A stretch of DNA of 64,000 bases, taken from contig JAGKQI010000054.1 of the NCBI GenBank assembly GCA_018806915.1, forward strand, positions 917,264-981,263, given 5' to 3'. The translations under genes and the position numbers were made by a program. The notes beneath the pieces are model-generated. The model saw only the letters and a program-made list of their open reading frames with translations, ran no database searches and had not been told where the DNA came from. The DNA is from Phytophthora colocasiae. Taxonomy: Eukaryota; Oomycota; Peronosporomycetes; Peronosporales; Peronosporaceae. This document shows, piece after piece, positions 43,701-54,829 of the stretch. Each line of letters opens with the position of its first letter. Within the stretch, counting starts at the first letter, position 1.

Positions 43701-44758
43701 TGTGGTGAAGCGAACGAGAATTTTTCCCGGAGAGGCGATATCAGCCACGAACCCAAATAGAGTCGGAACGAGCGACAGGGGGGACCTGTGATCCCCAGAT
43801 CTGAGTCGAATCAGACGAAGGTACGATGGGTCCCGCCGGGGAACAGGCAACAGAGACACTGGCGGAGGAGCAAGTGGAACGGTGTTCGTGGGTGATCCGA
43901 GTCCTACCGGAGGAAGAATGGGGAGATCAAGGATGTTCTCGCGCGATCGGCGATGACGGGGTCCTAAGTGAGCACGATCGGCTCACCCTGGCATCCCGAA
44001 GTCTTCTAACAGCATGATCCTACTTTCCCGGGGGACGACGAAGCGGGATCACGCAGTGATCCTCTCCCGTTTAAGTACGAGATCAGCTCCGGATCAAGCT
44101 CAGCCCCAGGCGCGACGCAGACTCTTCTGGTGGCCTGATCCGGATTCCCCGAACGACTACCGAGCGGGATCAGGCAGCGATCAAGTCCCGATCAAGTGCG
44201 AGATCAAGTCCCGATTAAGTGCGAGATCAAGCTTCGGTTAAGTACGAGATCAAGCTTCGGTTAAGTACGAGATCAAGCTTCGGTTCAGTACGGAATCGGC
44301 TCACGATCTGGGTTAGGGGAGCCAAGCTAGGAATCAGCTATGTAGCCAGTGTCATGTGATCGTAGGATAGTAAATCTGGATGGGATTAGTAGGCATAGGA
44401 ATAACCATAAACAGAATCGAATTTGCCCTGAACCACTCAAGTGTCTTCGCTACGCCTGGAACCGGGAATTACATTGGCCCTACAAGCGTCAAGAAGGTAA
44501 GGATACGTGACCTAGTATAGCGGTTAAGACTGGATAATATATTGGCCAGCTTTGCCCTATCTAGTGAACTATCCTTGAGTGCATACATCGGATCGGAAGG
44601 AATTGGTTGTTTAGCCTAAAGATCCCGTCGAATCTCACCCCCTCAAGACCCCCGCTATCGGAAGCGTAAAACAACGGAAAGGAAGGGACAGATCCCGAAT
44701 ATTAGACTACTGGAAGGCCTGGATCAAGGACCAGGCGACCGGATCAAGGCTCGAGAAC
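43701..44758 (+). repeat. 5' LTR of B2, left portion
   Basis: Begins TGTGGTGAAG like the B1 LTR and is broken at GAAC (44755-44758) by A2. Confidence 0.92.
44179..44293 (+). repeat. 23-bp tandem repeat in the B2 LTR (5 units)
   Basis: Same units as 15647-15738, one copy more. Confidence 0.8.
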
Positions 44759-46287
44759 TGTGAAGCTGTGACTCTGCAAATTTTCTATGGACTGCCTGTT
44801 CCCAGAGCCAGAGCGGCATTGACGATATTACTGGTCCAAATGATTTCAGGGTTAAGGCACAATTGTGGGTGCCAAGGGACAAGGGCAAGCCTGGGGAGGG
44901 GTTGCCGACTCCAAAAGATGGAAACGACTTGAAAAGATCCTGACATACTCCGGAAGATGCACTCCAGATGATTCGAACACCGAAACCAAGTGACTGTTCG
45001 GTAACGCCATGACCAAGGGGTTCTATTTTTGGAGTATATGCGAGACCCAAATTATCAAGTCGAAGGTTCGAAGTGGAGGTTAACGTTTGACTATCGGAGA
45101 CTGTCTGGTTTGTACCCAGTATCCTGGTTGAGTCTCGGGTATACTCAAGGCCATATATTTCCGACCGACCAAGACGACCGACGATGATGTGTCCGGAGCC
45201 AGCTGGAATTCTTCCGTGTTCTTTGACTCTATGGTATTCTACTGAAACGCAAGCCTCTTCCTGATGAGACGCCCCTACTACATAGTGAAACCAAGTATAT
45301 TTTTGCATGTTTAGCTAAGTGCTAGCTATTATACATTAAAGAGAGTTCAATTTGCCACCAAGGGCGCAAGTGCAAAGTCTTGGAAGGTGTTCCTAAGACA
45401 CACTGTGAGGAGCCGTGGACCAGCCTCGAGAAGAGGGCTTCACGTGTAGCCAGACAAGCGTCAGGCGTCGACAAGCGTCACCGCCGCGTGAATCTCCGCC
45501 AGGGTAAGACCAAGTTGGAAAGGTGATCCGGGCGGCGTATCCCGGGCGTGACCCCTTCCATTTCATATTCCAGTTGATACTTTCGGGTATTATTTCATAT
45601 TATAACTGCGTTTTGGGAGGTTAGTGGTAGTCACCCCTAAAATTGATTGATTTGACTGCTTGTGTGTTTGGACTGTATTGGTTGTGTGTGTTCTTAAATA
45701 CTACATAGTATTTGGGACATATATATTGAACTCTATTCTTCCGGAGATTCCTAGTGAATCTATCGGAAGTGGTGCGCTATTTGAAGAGCCCCGGAACTGT
45801 GCCAGTGTTCCGGACTTTGCTCTAGTCACGTACTGGCATTTGGAGTGCCCACCGCTCGAGGGCCGAAAGAATAAGAAGCGGTTGTATATTTTGGTTTAAC
45901 TCTCTTGTATATTTGGTTAACTGTTGGAGAAGTACTTGGCCCATAAGTGCTTACCCACTTTCGGACTAATTAACCACCGTGTGGGAAGTGTTTATTTGGT
46001 TAGCACTCTCCCTCCGGATCTAGTTCTACAATCTTTTGGAGATAACACTGTCGGTGCAGACGCCTCGCGTTCGAAGACAAACGACACTCTACGAGGGTAG
46101 TCACAAGGTCACACGCCAAGCCACTTTCCGGACACCCATTTGGACACCGGAAGGTGGTGCTGACTCAATCAACTGGACACCTGACTACTAACTCTCTTTT
46201 GGAGTTTTTAGTGTCTGGGTTGTTCCTTTGGACGGCACGCTATACGCAACCCCTGGGCGGTCAAAAGTGTTCACCCACTTCGCCACA
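44759..46287 (+). repeat. 5' LTR of A2
   Basis: 1529 bp, TGTGAAGC...CGCCACA. It aligns with 57987-59549. Confidence 0.92.
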
Positions 46288-46289
46288 GC

Positions 46290-46314
46290 TGGTGCGCGTG
46301 CCCGGATTCGAACC
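46290..46314 (+). other. Primer binding site of A2
   Basis: A 25-base complement of a tRNA 3' end (starting TGGTGCGCGTGCCC), two bases after the LTR. It is identical to the A1 PBS. Confidence 0.92.
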
Positions 46315-46393
46315 GAGGATATCACCGAGTTATCCTTTTATATTTTGTTGATTAGTTTTGGGGATTGATTGCTTCTTTCCGAGTGTGGTTGTT

Positions 46394-47391
46394 ATGACTG
46401 GAAGTGGAAGTGGAAGCATGCGCAAAGGAGGAGGCGACGCGTCTCTAAGTGGAATGACTACGAGATCGTCGCGTCGGTTGAAGGGCAGCAGCCTGATGAG
46501 CATTAAGATTTGGATGCAGTTATCAGAAGAAATCGTCAGGCGAATGCTGCAAAGCGGAAGGCTGCCCTGGAGGCCAAGGAAGCGAAGGAAGCACTGGAAG
46601 AAGAAGAAGAAGAAGAAGAAGAATCTGAACCAGATCAACTGGACGCGCACCACGCGAGCCAGTAGGATAGTGGCTCGGAAGAGTCTTCGGGAGAAGAAGG
46701 TGATCCTGAGCAGGAGGAGTCTAGGTCCGACGATGATCCGGACGAAGAAGAAGAAGTGTCTGAATCCGACATCGAAAGGAGTCCGGATGATGCACTGGTG
46801 GACGACTCCGGCCTGGAGGAGTCCGATGGAGAAGAGTATGACGCCGTCTTAAGTGAGGCTGAAGACTCTGGAGCAGACGTGTCTGATGAAGAAGCTGTCG
46901 AAGCGGAGCCCATGGAGGATCGAGTTCCGGACTCTCCTCCACCTGGAAGAATGGATCCGGTCGGGGACGCCCGAGAAGAATCATCGCAGTTCAAGACTGA
47001 AGTCAAAACTGAAGTGCGCCCGTTATCGCCAGTTCATGAAGAAGCTGTGCTTGAAGACGGGTTTGTGCCTCAGCCGGGCATTATGGAAGTGGAGATACCG
47101 CAGTTAATTTCGGAAGATTCACCGCTTCCGGATGACTGGCGTTTTTCGGAGGTGCCTGTGGTGCCCGCCCAAGCAACGCCCCGTTTTGTCTCAGACACTC
47201 AGATGCATGAAGCTCCAGAAGGTGGACGGATGTCACCTGAACCCCTAATGACTGATGTTCAAGCGAAGGAGTATGTGGCTGCTCAAGTCCGACGCTGGGA
47301 GCAGGACAGGACAACTATCCACCTGAGTTCCATCATGGCTGGCCGCAAGTCTACCTGGAGTGCGAACCGTTCATCGGGGCCGCTGCGATGA
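46394..47391 (+). pseudogene. Acidic N-terminal gag of A2
   Basis: ATG 46394 (MTGSGSGSM), matching the start in A1. Basic RSSRRLKG, then a (GAA)n tract at about 46600-46625, then a long Glu/Asp/Ser-rich frame (46756-47391) ending in DVQAKEYVAAQVRRWEQD. A frame change lies near 46700. This copy lacks the TAA found in A1. Confidence 0.7.
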
Positions 47392-49702
47392 CTTCGGAAT
47401 ACCTGAACCGTCGCATCCCCTAATGCCAAAGCTCAGACTGGACGCTGGATCTCAGGATTGCAGATACAACGCCGGACGTTTTGGATTTCGTTCAGGATGT
47501 CCAAGGCGCGCTGATCCCCGCCTGCGGAGTTTTCGCCACGAGAGTGTATCGCTGTTCTTCAAACGATGCTATTCGAGGCTGGGTTCAGTTTCGTCAACTT
47601 AGTTTCCCAGGATGGATTAGGACGCGAGTGTTCAAGGGGTCCACCCGGATTTGGTTCGACAAGTGGTTGTGACGTGTTTCAAGGTTGCTCGTGGTTTGAG
47701 ATGATCGAGTGGAGACAAGTCCATATGCTCCGTGCTCCACAGGAGTACATCAGAATTTTGGAGACTTCTGGAAGAACAAGGATTATATCAACAACATCCA
47801 GAAGTGTTTCACGTCATGAGTGAAAGATGTTGTCATGTTCGGATTGCGAGACCTCTCCACTATTCGGTCGAGACTTTGCCAGAGACAGCTCCAGTTGGCG
47901 AGGTTTTAACCGTAGACTAAGAAGTCCAAGGGGCCACCCCCAAGGAGAGGTCCAGCGAAACGTTTTTCAACGTGTCATGCCCAGAGCGCCATCGTCCATC
48001 CCGTCGCCCGCGTCCATCTTATAACGCTGCCGTCTGTGCCACGTCATCGGCGGTACTGCGGAATCTGGGGAAGCGAGCCGGGGTGATCCAGTCGTCCAAG
48101 AGCGTCGTGTCATCCAGCAGAGCCTCGTCGGACAACGCGTACAAACTCGGCTTTCCGATCTTCGAGTATGTTTGCATCTTCCGGGGAGAGGTTCCAGTGA
48201 GTCCATGGCGAGCGCGCTACATCAGGATCGCGAACTTCGCGGAAAGCACTTCTGATTCTTCGGGATTCCGGGATGAAGTAGAAGTGGGGGCAGTCATATG
48301 CCGCTTTTCCAGATTCGCGCCGCATGGCGATGTGTCAGCTCAGAGCTTCGGAGGACCAACGTCGATGGAGTCTGGAATGGCATTTCAGATCACGCAGCCG
48401 GAAATCAGAAAGTGGGGCCCGTGGCAGGATGTGAGTCGCGAAAGATGTTTTCGTGCTAGACTCAGAAAGTTAGACCTGCAGAAGAAGAAGCGTGCCAAAG
48501 CCTTCTCCAAAACGGCGAGAGGCAGCTCTGAGAAGCCCGTCAAGCCAGATCTTCTGACCGCGCACATGATGAACTGAAGCCCGAAGGCCGACGTCGTGAG
48601 AGTCCCCAGTGAATCTGCCAAGGTCGGAACGTTCGTCCAAGTCAGCTAGCTCTGGTTCCACACAAGTCGCGCTGAACACGATGTCTTCCAGCTGCAGAAG
48701 GTGATGGCACGAATGGGAGAGAACCAGCAAGGGTCGGCGCTGCACAGAAGATGTCAAAGCGACTACTGGATTCCAAATTCCACGGAGAGCGGCTTGCTGG
48801 ACTCGAAGGGATTCGAGGGATGTTCCCGAAGCAGGAGCCGACTCAAGTGTTTACCACTACGCAAGTCGTCCCAACAGAGCCACGTCCTGATGAAGATCAT
48901 TCCGCGAGCGTTTATCCGAGCAACGTCATAAGAAGAAGAGCACCCCCAAGTCGAAGCGTAACTCGTCTGATGACCGGAAGGTGTTCGACGCTTCAGCGCA
49001 AGCTGGAGGAGCGTCCGAGGCTGCGAGGGAAGAAGGAGCGTGAAGATGTCGACGGCGGTGCAGAAGTTCTTGGCACTCGCAAATTCGCGACTTAAAGGCA
49101 AAGACGTCAGGACCGCTCCCCGTTAGTGCAACTCAAGGTGGGACATCTTCTGATTTGGCAACTTTACCCAGTATCCAGTGCCCCATCCCAGAGGCTACGT
49201 CCCATACGGAATCCCCAGAAAACGGATGTTCCGGAATCCTGACGAAGCTTTTGCCGCTCAACTGGCCGCCGCCACTCAAAGTTGTTTCTGGTAGAGACAG
49301 AAGACGTCCAAAGACTCCCTGAGTCCAGGAAGGCACCATGACGGCAAGGCAAGGGGGCAAGCGACCCCGAACGGAGAAGATCTATCGGAAGTAAGACCTC
49401 GAAGAGAAGCATCAGGCAGGTGATGGGTCGGAGAAGGGCGTCGAGGAATGGGACGAACGCGCCGAGGAAGGGAAACTCATCGTCGAAGTAAGGGCCAGTC
49501 TTCTAAGCTTGGTCAGTCTCCGAGACGGAGACTGGCCTTCGGACGATCAAGCTCGTCCAGTTCGAGCTCCGACTCTGTAACAGTGACTCCGAGCTCCCCA
49601 AGTTCAGATAGCAATGCTCTTTTTCGAAGACGCATCTCCCGGAGTTACGACTACGACCGGCCCGAATGGAACCACTACGTACCTGTTCAAGCCGTTTTGT
49701 GA
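47392..49702 (+). pseudogene. Central Ser/Lys-rich gag of A2
   Basis: Counterpart of A1 6527-8561, readable in short pieces: LLFEAGF near 47570, EWRQVHMLRAPQEYIRILETS near 47710-47770, and Ser/Arg/Lys-rich segments with TTTTGPNGTTTYLFKPF at 49646-49697. Many indels. Confidence 0.6.
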
Positions 49703-50330
49703 ATGCGGAGGCACTCTGCATGGAAGATTTTTGACGAGGAAGAGCGCCGCTATTCAACCACTCCGGATGAGATGGTTGGAAAGGTTCCAAAGTATGTCCA
49801 GTTCAAGGAGAGGCTGGACAGACCCAGCGTGAAGATATACGAGAATGAAATTGAAGTTGTCCCCCTGCTGTCCGGAACTGGCGCGCCAATCTGACTCCGA
49901 AGGTTCGCCGGAAGTGAAGAAGGATTTTCTGAAGGCGTTCAGGAGCGATACTGCCAGGAGGCGAAAGACTTCCGACGCTGAACGTTACTACTACGATGGT
50001 CCAAAAGAAGAACGAGTCTCCACTGGATTTCTACTACCGACTCAACAAGGTGGCGCGGGATCGAGCTTTGGAGTCAGACATCGATGGATCAGCGAGTAAA
50101 CGGCGCGAAAGATCACTTGAAGGTGTTCCTCCAAGAAACGCTTCTGGACTCCCAGACTTCCGGATGACGCTCCAAGGACAACGACTCCAGAAGCTTGAAA
50201 GATGTCGAAGTACGTCTTACGGCAGCATGAAGAGCTTGACTTTGGATGACGTTGAATATGTACCTACGCCACCTCGAAGCCGAGACTTCCGGGCGAAGAC
50301 AACGTTCACTCACGCGTGACAAGGTTCCGG
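49703..50330 (+). pseudogene. Capsid domain of A2
   Basis: Shows VKIYENEIEV, then KKDFLKAFR and the SPLDFYYRLNKVARDRA block, then MTLQGQRLQKLE. It matches A1 5957-6526. At least three frameshifts. Confidence 0.7.
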
Positions 50331-50539
50331 TTCCCAAGCGGACAGGTAAGAGCGCCATACCTCAGCTCGAGATGATGAAGAGCTCGGAAGATGACAATCG
50401 ACATGTGAGGTCCCAAGATGAGGAAAGAAGCCACCACCGGAGACCATGTCCACCTCGACTACTTCGAAGACTGAGTGACGGTCCGGATGACTCTTTCCTG
50501 ACTATGGACTGATCTTTCGAACGCCGGTATTCAAGATTC

Positions 50540-51039
50540 TCGAAAGATTCTGGGTGGAAACCTCCCGATCACCTGGAGACCATCCGGACACCAAAACGAC
50601 ATGGTTTCAAAAAGCCCGACTTACTCCACCTGCAAGATTCTGCGAGGTGTCGGAAACTTCAGGCATGTCAAGGGAGGACTGTTGGGCTGACATCGAGTGC
50701 GAACGTTGTCATAAAGAAAGGACATCCCGGTCCGATTCTGCCGGACTCATAATAGTGACTATTGTCACCGGTATCACGAAGAAGGATCATGTGGAGAAGT
50801 ACAAGGCACTCTCAAGACATCAAGGGTCTCATCAGCAACAAGGTGCGCTGGACCTGCCGACCGCCATCCGGAATCAACTTCTGGATCCGGACGCCGATTC
50901 TGGGAGAGAAACCGTTAAACCACTAAGCCCGCTGGATGGGGATCCAGAACGCGCGCCGGGCTCAAGAAACCCCCTGAATTGTGTGTGTTTTAGCGTACAC
51001 GTTGGACCTGAGATTGAGACGGGCAGCAAGTTAACCATC
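50540..51039 (+). pseudogene. Zinc-knuckle region of A2
   Basis: Only part of the Cys pattern remains in one frame (EDCWADIECERCHK at about 50676-50720). The following LDLPTAIRNQLLDPD and PLSPLDGDPERAP blocks are shared with A1. Confidence 0.6.
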
Positions 51040-52690
51040 AATGCATGACCATTTTTCCCGAAAGAAGACCCCACTCCAGTTGGTGATGACCCTGACGTTT
51101 TTGGATGACTGGCATCCGGATAACACGGATGACACTCCTGTCGAAGTTCGAGAGCTCAAACCCGGTGAGAGTTATGGATGGTGGGAAGAACATCTGTTCG
51201 GAGGAGATTCGAAAAGAGTTGCTATGGTACATGCCGTGCGGTGAACAACTGTCGGACAGGAGATTCTTTTGGACTCTGGAGCTTCCAGTAAGTATGCTGA
51301 GTTTGGATCTTGCGCGTAGACTCAGAACTCAAGTTGGACTTTCCAGAAGCAGCTCGGGTGTCCGGATTGGGAGGGAGTGCCGACAATCATCTCTGCTCGG
51401 ACTGAAGTGAGAGGTGACTTTGGGACTGGGCAACGTGGTGTATGTTTTGGAATTGTGGGTTGCCAACATCAGCGAAGGTGTTGACATGCTTTACTCAGGA
51501 ATGGACTTCGCCATGTATTTCGGCTGGAGTCCGATTGTGTGTTCAGGAAGGCTTGGGTGCAACTTCCAGATGAAGAGAAGAATGTGATGTTGTCCGGAAG
51601 AACGTTCGACCAACAAAGGAAAAGGACTTCGGCTGGACGTGCGACCATCAGGGACGATATCCACCTCCAACCGGGCGAGCAAGCTGTCATCCCGGATCCA
51701 ATTATGGCCAGAGTAATCCACAACGTGAAGTTGTGTGGAAGCTGGAGCGTGGTGACCGATGGGTGACGCAGCTTATTTATGGTGCCCGATCTTGGGCGAT
51801 CGCCGTTCGAGTGAGTGAATATTTCGGAGAAGGACGTCTGGATGAGACCAGAACACCACAGTCGCCCCAGATTGTAGGAGTACGGATGTTATCACTTTTT
51901 AGGACGTTTTGTGGGCCAGGACTTCGGAGGTATCGAGGAATGGGAGGTCCTGATCTATGAGAATACCAACTCCAGACAGGAGCAGCTCCGACAACAGAAG
52001 TACATGCAGATTGCTGTCAGAGTCCGGACCACCATGTGTCCAGAACAACCTACTCGTGGCCCAAGGAAATTGTTGGTAAAGGCCACGAGGAAGCTCAAAC
52101 GTGCACATGGTCCAACTTCAAGTTCCACCCCGAAAATTCCGGATGATCCTGTTCGAGAAGAACTCCCGACGATCGATGAAGTTTTTTCAGAACCTGACGA
52201 CCCTCCGCGAGGTTGTGGAGCCAGATCCTGAAAGAATACGAAACTTGTGATAGAGAGTTACAGATGGAGATGAAGGGTCAGTTTTTAGAGAAAGTTCCAG
52301 GATGATGACAGAATTTTCGATGCGATTACTGGATGAGGGGACTTGACGGGGACGATCCCTCAGACGATACGGCTCTGGAGGGAAGGAATTCGAATCCCCT
52401 AGGGGATCTTTTAAAGAGAATGTCCAGTCAGACATGTTGAATCCAAAAGCCATTCGGAGATTGGAAACCAAGAAGTTCACCCGGTGTTTTGCACGTCAAA
52501 GTGCCAGAAGAGTTGAATTCTGGAACCAGCCGTGTATGTACATGAGAGAAGTGACATGTTGTCCCAATTGAAGGACCAACTGGTCATGCTTCCCGAAGTA
52601 CACATGAAGTTAGCCCCAAAATTGTGATATCCGAGAAGGTGGAACGGCTCCAGAAGAGAAAGAGACTTTAAAAGATGCTTATCACATCCG
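51040..52690 (+). pseudogene. Aspartic protease and acidic linker of A2
   Basis: The protease counterpart of A1 3660-5258: a VSMLSLDLARRL block near 51290, ELWVANISEGV near 51450, QLPDEE near 51560, and later linker sequence to EEKETLKDAYHIRSS near 52690. Frameshifts disturb the active site region. The sequence then jumps to the pre-integrase spacer. Confidence 0.7.
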
Positions 52691-52739
52691 GAGTTCAAAT
52701 TCCAGATGATCAAAGTCTTCCAGGGAGCCAGAATCCACT

Positions 52740-53999
52740 CCCTCCCTCCCTCCTGCTGCAAGGGTCATGGCAGCCATCCGCACAAGCTGAGGACCCCGAC
52801 TCAGGACGTCAGATGAAGTCCCCCATGGGTCCGTTGGAATTTCAGGCCGAGCGATGGCGGAGATCAGAGGCACATCAGGATGCGGATGAATACTTGTCCG
52901 GGAAAGCTGAAGAAGTTTTCTGAAAGGTGATCTCGCGAAAGGTTTTCACGCCGAAGACTCCCGGAAGATCGCGCCAAGGTAATATGAAGCCGACCTGTTC
53001 ACATTGGACAGTCGAGGGTGTTCTTTACCAGGTTGTCGACGAGTTAGTCAAAAACGACCTCGAGAATTCTTAGGGAGAACTCCGACTCGTCGTGCCAGAA
53101 TCTTTGCGCCCCGACATGCTTCATTATGCTCACGAAGATTTCCAAAGGTCATCAAAGAGGATCCGCCGGACTCATGAGAAACTTCTTTCGGAATATTATT
53201 GGCCAGGAATGTATGCCGATGTGGAACAACATGTGAAGGAGTGTGTGGATTGTGCAAGTGGAAAGGGACGACCTCGAATGACGGTCCGTCACCCGGAAAT
53301 ATCGAAGCCATCCTACCCATTTAGAAGTCGTTTCGATGGATTTCGTCACGCATCTTCCAGAAGTCGGCCCGCCGGAAATACTTTTTCTGCTTCTCTTCCA
53401 AGATATGTTCTCCGGATATGTCATGTGCAAACCGATGAATTCGACAACTGCCCAGGACGTCGCCGAGGTTTATGAGCAGGTGGTGTTCCAACGGTTTGGG
53501 AGCGAGTTCGATGATTCGACATGACCAAGATCCGCGGTTCATGAGTACTGTCTTCGAATGTTTCCGGAATCTACTCGGAAGTCTTCAAAGAGCCACCCTG
53601 GGATATCGTCCGCAAGCTAACGGTCAGCAAAGAACGGTCAGTCCAGACGGTCGTCCGGAGTATCCGAGCTTATATCCAGCAGGAAGCAGACCAGAGCGAC
53701 TGGGACGACCACGTGGAGAGGGCTCATGTTTGCTTTGAACACATCCTTCGATGCTACCCGGTTGGAGACCCCATTCTACCTGGTCCACGGCTGGGACGCT
53801 CAGAATACCATCTCTCTGGCAATGTTGGGTCCAAAGCCCCACAATCTTCCGGAGAGGACGGCCTACGAGTGGAGACGAAAAATGCAACGCGACTACAGTT
53901 ATGCGATTGCGTTTGGCACTGAGAAGAGTCTCAAAGAAGGCCAAACGTCATCGTTCGGAAGTTCAAACTCAGAAGATGGAAAGATTTGTCTGAGAGACT
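52740..53999 (+). pseudogene. Integrase of A2
   Basis: Pre-integrase RVMAAI near 52765. Zinc-binding HVKECVDCASGK near 53232-53268. Catalytic Asp in SMDFVTHLPE near 53335, Asp in DQDPRF near 53525-53545, and QANGQQ near 53615. At least five frameshifts compared with A1. Confidence 0.8.
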
Positions 54000-54568
54000 G
54001 AAGTCTGGTTGGATTCGAGAAGGGGACTCCGTCTGGTTGTATATTCCGAAGGTTCAGACTGGTTTGAGTCGGAAATTAGCTCACATGTGGCATGGACCTT
54101 TTTCGAATTGGAAGAAGTTCATGACGACTATCTGAGTGAAACTCAAGGTCGAGGACACGGGGTACCGTGTCAACCCATGGAGTACACATAAGTCGTCTAA
54201 AGCCACGAGCCGTATTCCCCAGACGCCCAACCGGTGAAGTCCAAGTGGGGAAGACGACGATGACTTCGATGCTGCTCTTCTTCAGAAGATAGCTGGGAGC
54301 CTGACGTTGGAAACGACGAGTACGAAGTTGAAAAGATTTTGGACCTGAGATGGTCGAAGCGGACTCATTTACCTCCAAGAGGACCCGAGAATATCTGGTG
54401 AAGTGGAAAGGATATGACGAACCTGAATGGCTACCTGTATCGCAACTTGGCTGCGGTGCCCGCATACTCTATGAATTTAACCAGGAGCGCTGGGCGCGAG
54501 CGAGGAGTTCCAGGCGATGCAGGCTGGGGATGATCATCCTCGAGCTTAGACGTTCACATGTCATGTGA
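54000..54568 (+). pseudogene. Integrase C-terminus and chromodomain of A2
   Basis: Shows VQTGLSRKLAHMWHGPF near 54055, then a chromodomain (TREYLVKWKGYDEPEWLPVS) in 54350-54568, ending at the stop at 54566-54568. It gives the family A chromodomain that A1 lacks in this window. Confidence 0.8.
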
Positions 54569-54829
54569 ATGTCCGGAGTGGATCGATTGGAAGTGTGTTT
54601 TTCCGATTGAATTTTGTTTTGATTACGATTGGATTACTGATTATCATGGAAGTATGTCGTGAGGGTGAGTTTCGAGAGATTACACTGGGACTTCAAAGGA
54701 AATTAACGAGATGACTACTGGAGATGTTACGAGATGAAATGAGTGCTACTTTGGATGGTTAAAAGTGATTGTTACGTGGAAATATGCAGAAGTCGAAGGT
54801 GACTTTCACCTGGAGTTGGGCGCAATCTT
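54569..54829. other. Spacer between chromodomain and antisense ORF in A2
   Basis: About 260 bp without a supported reading frame. In B1 the matching spacer is 283 bp. Confidence 0.5.
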
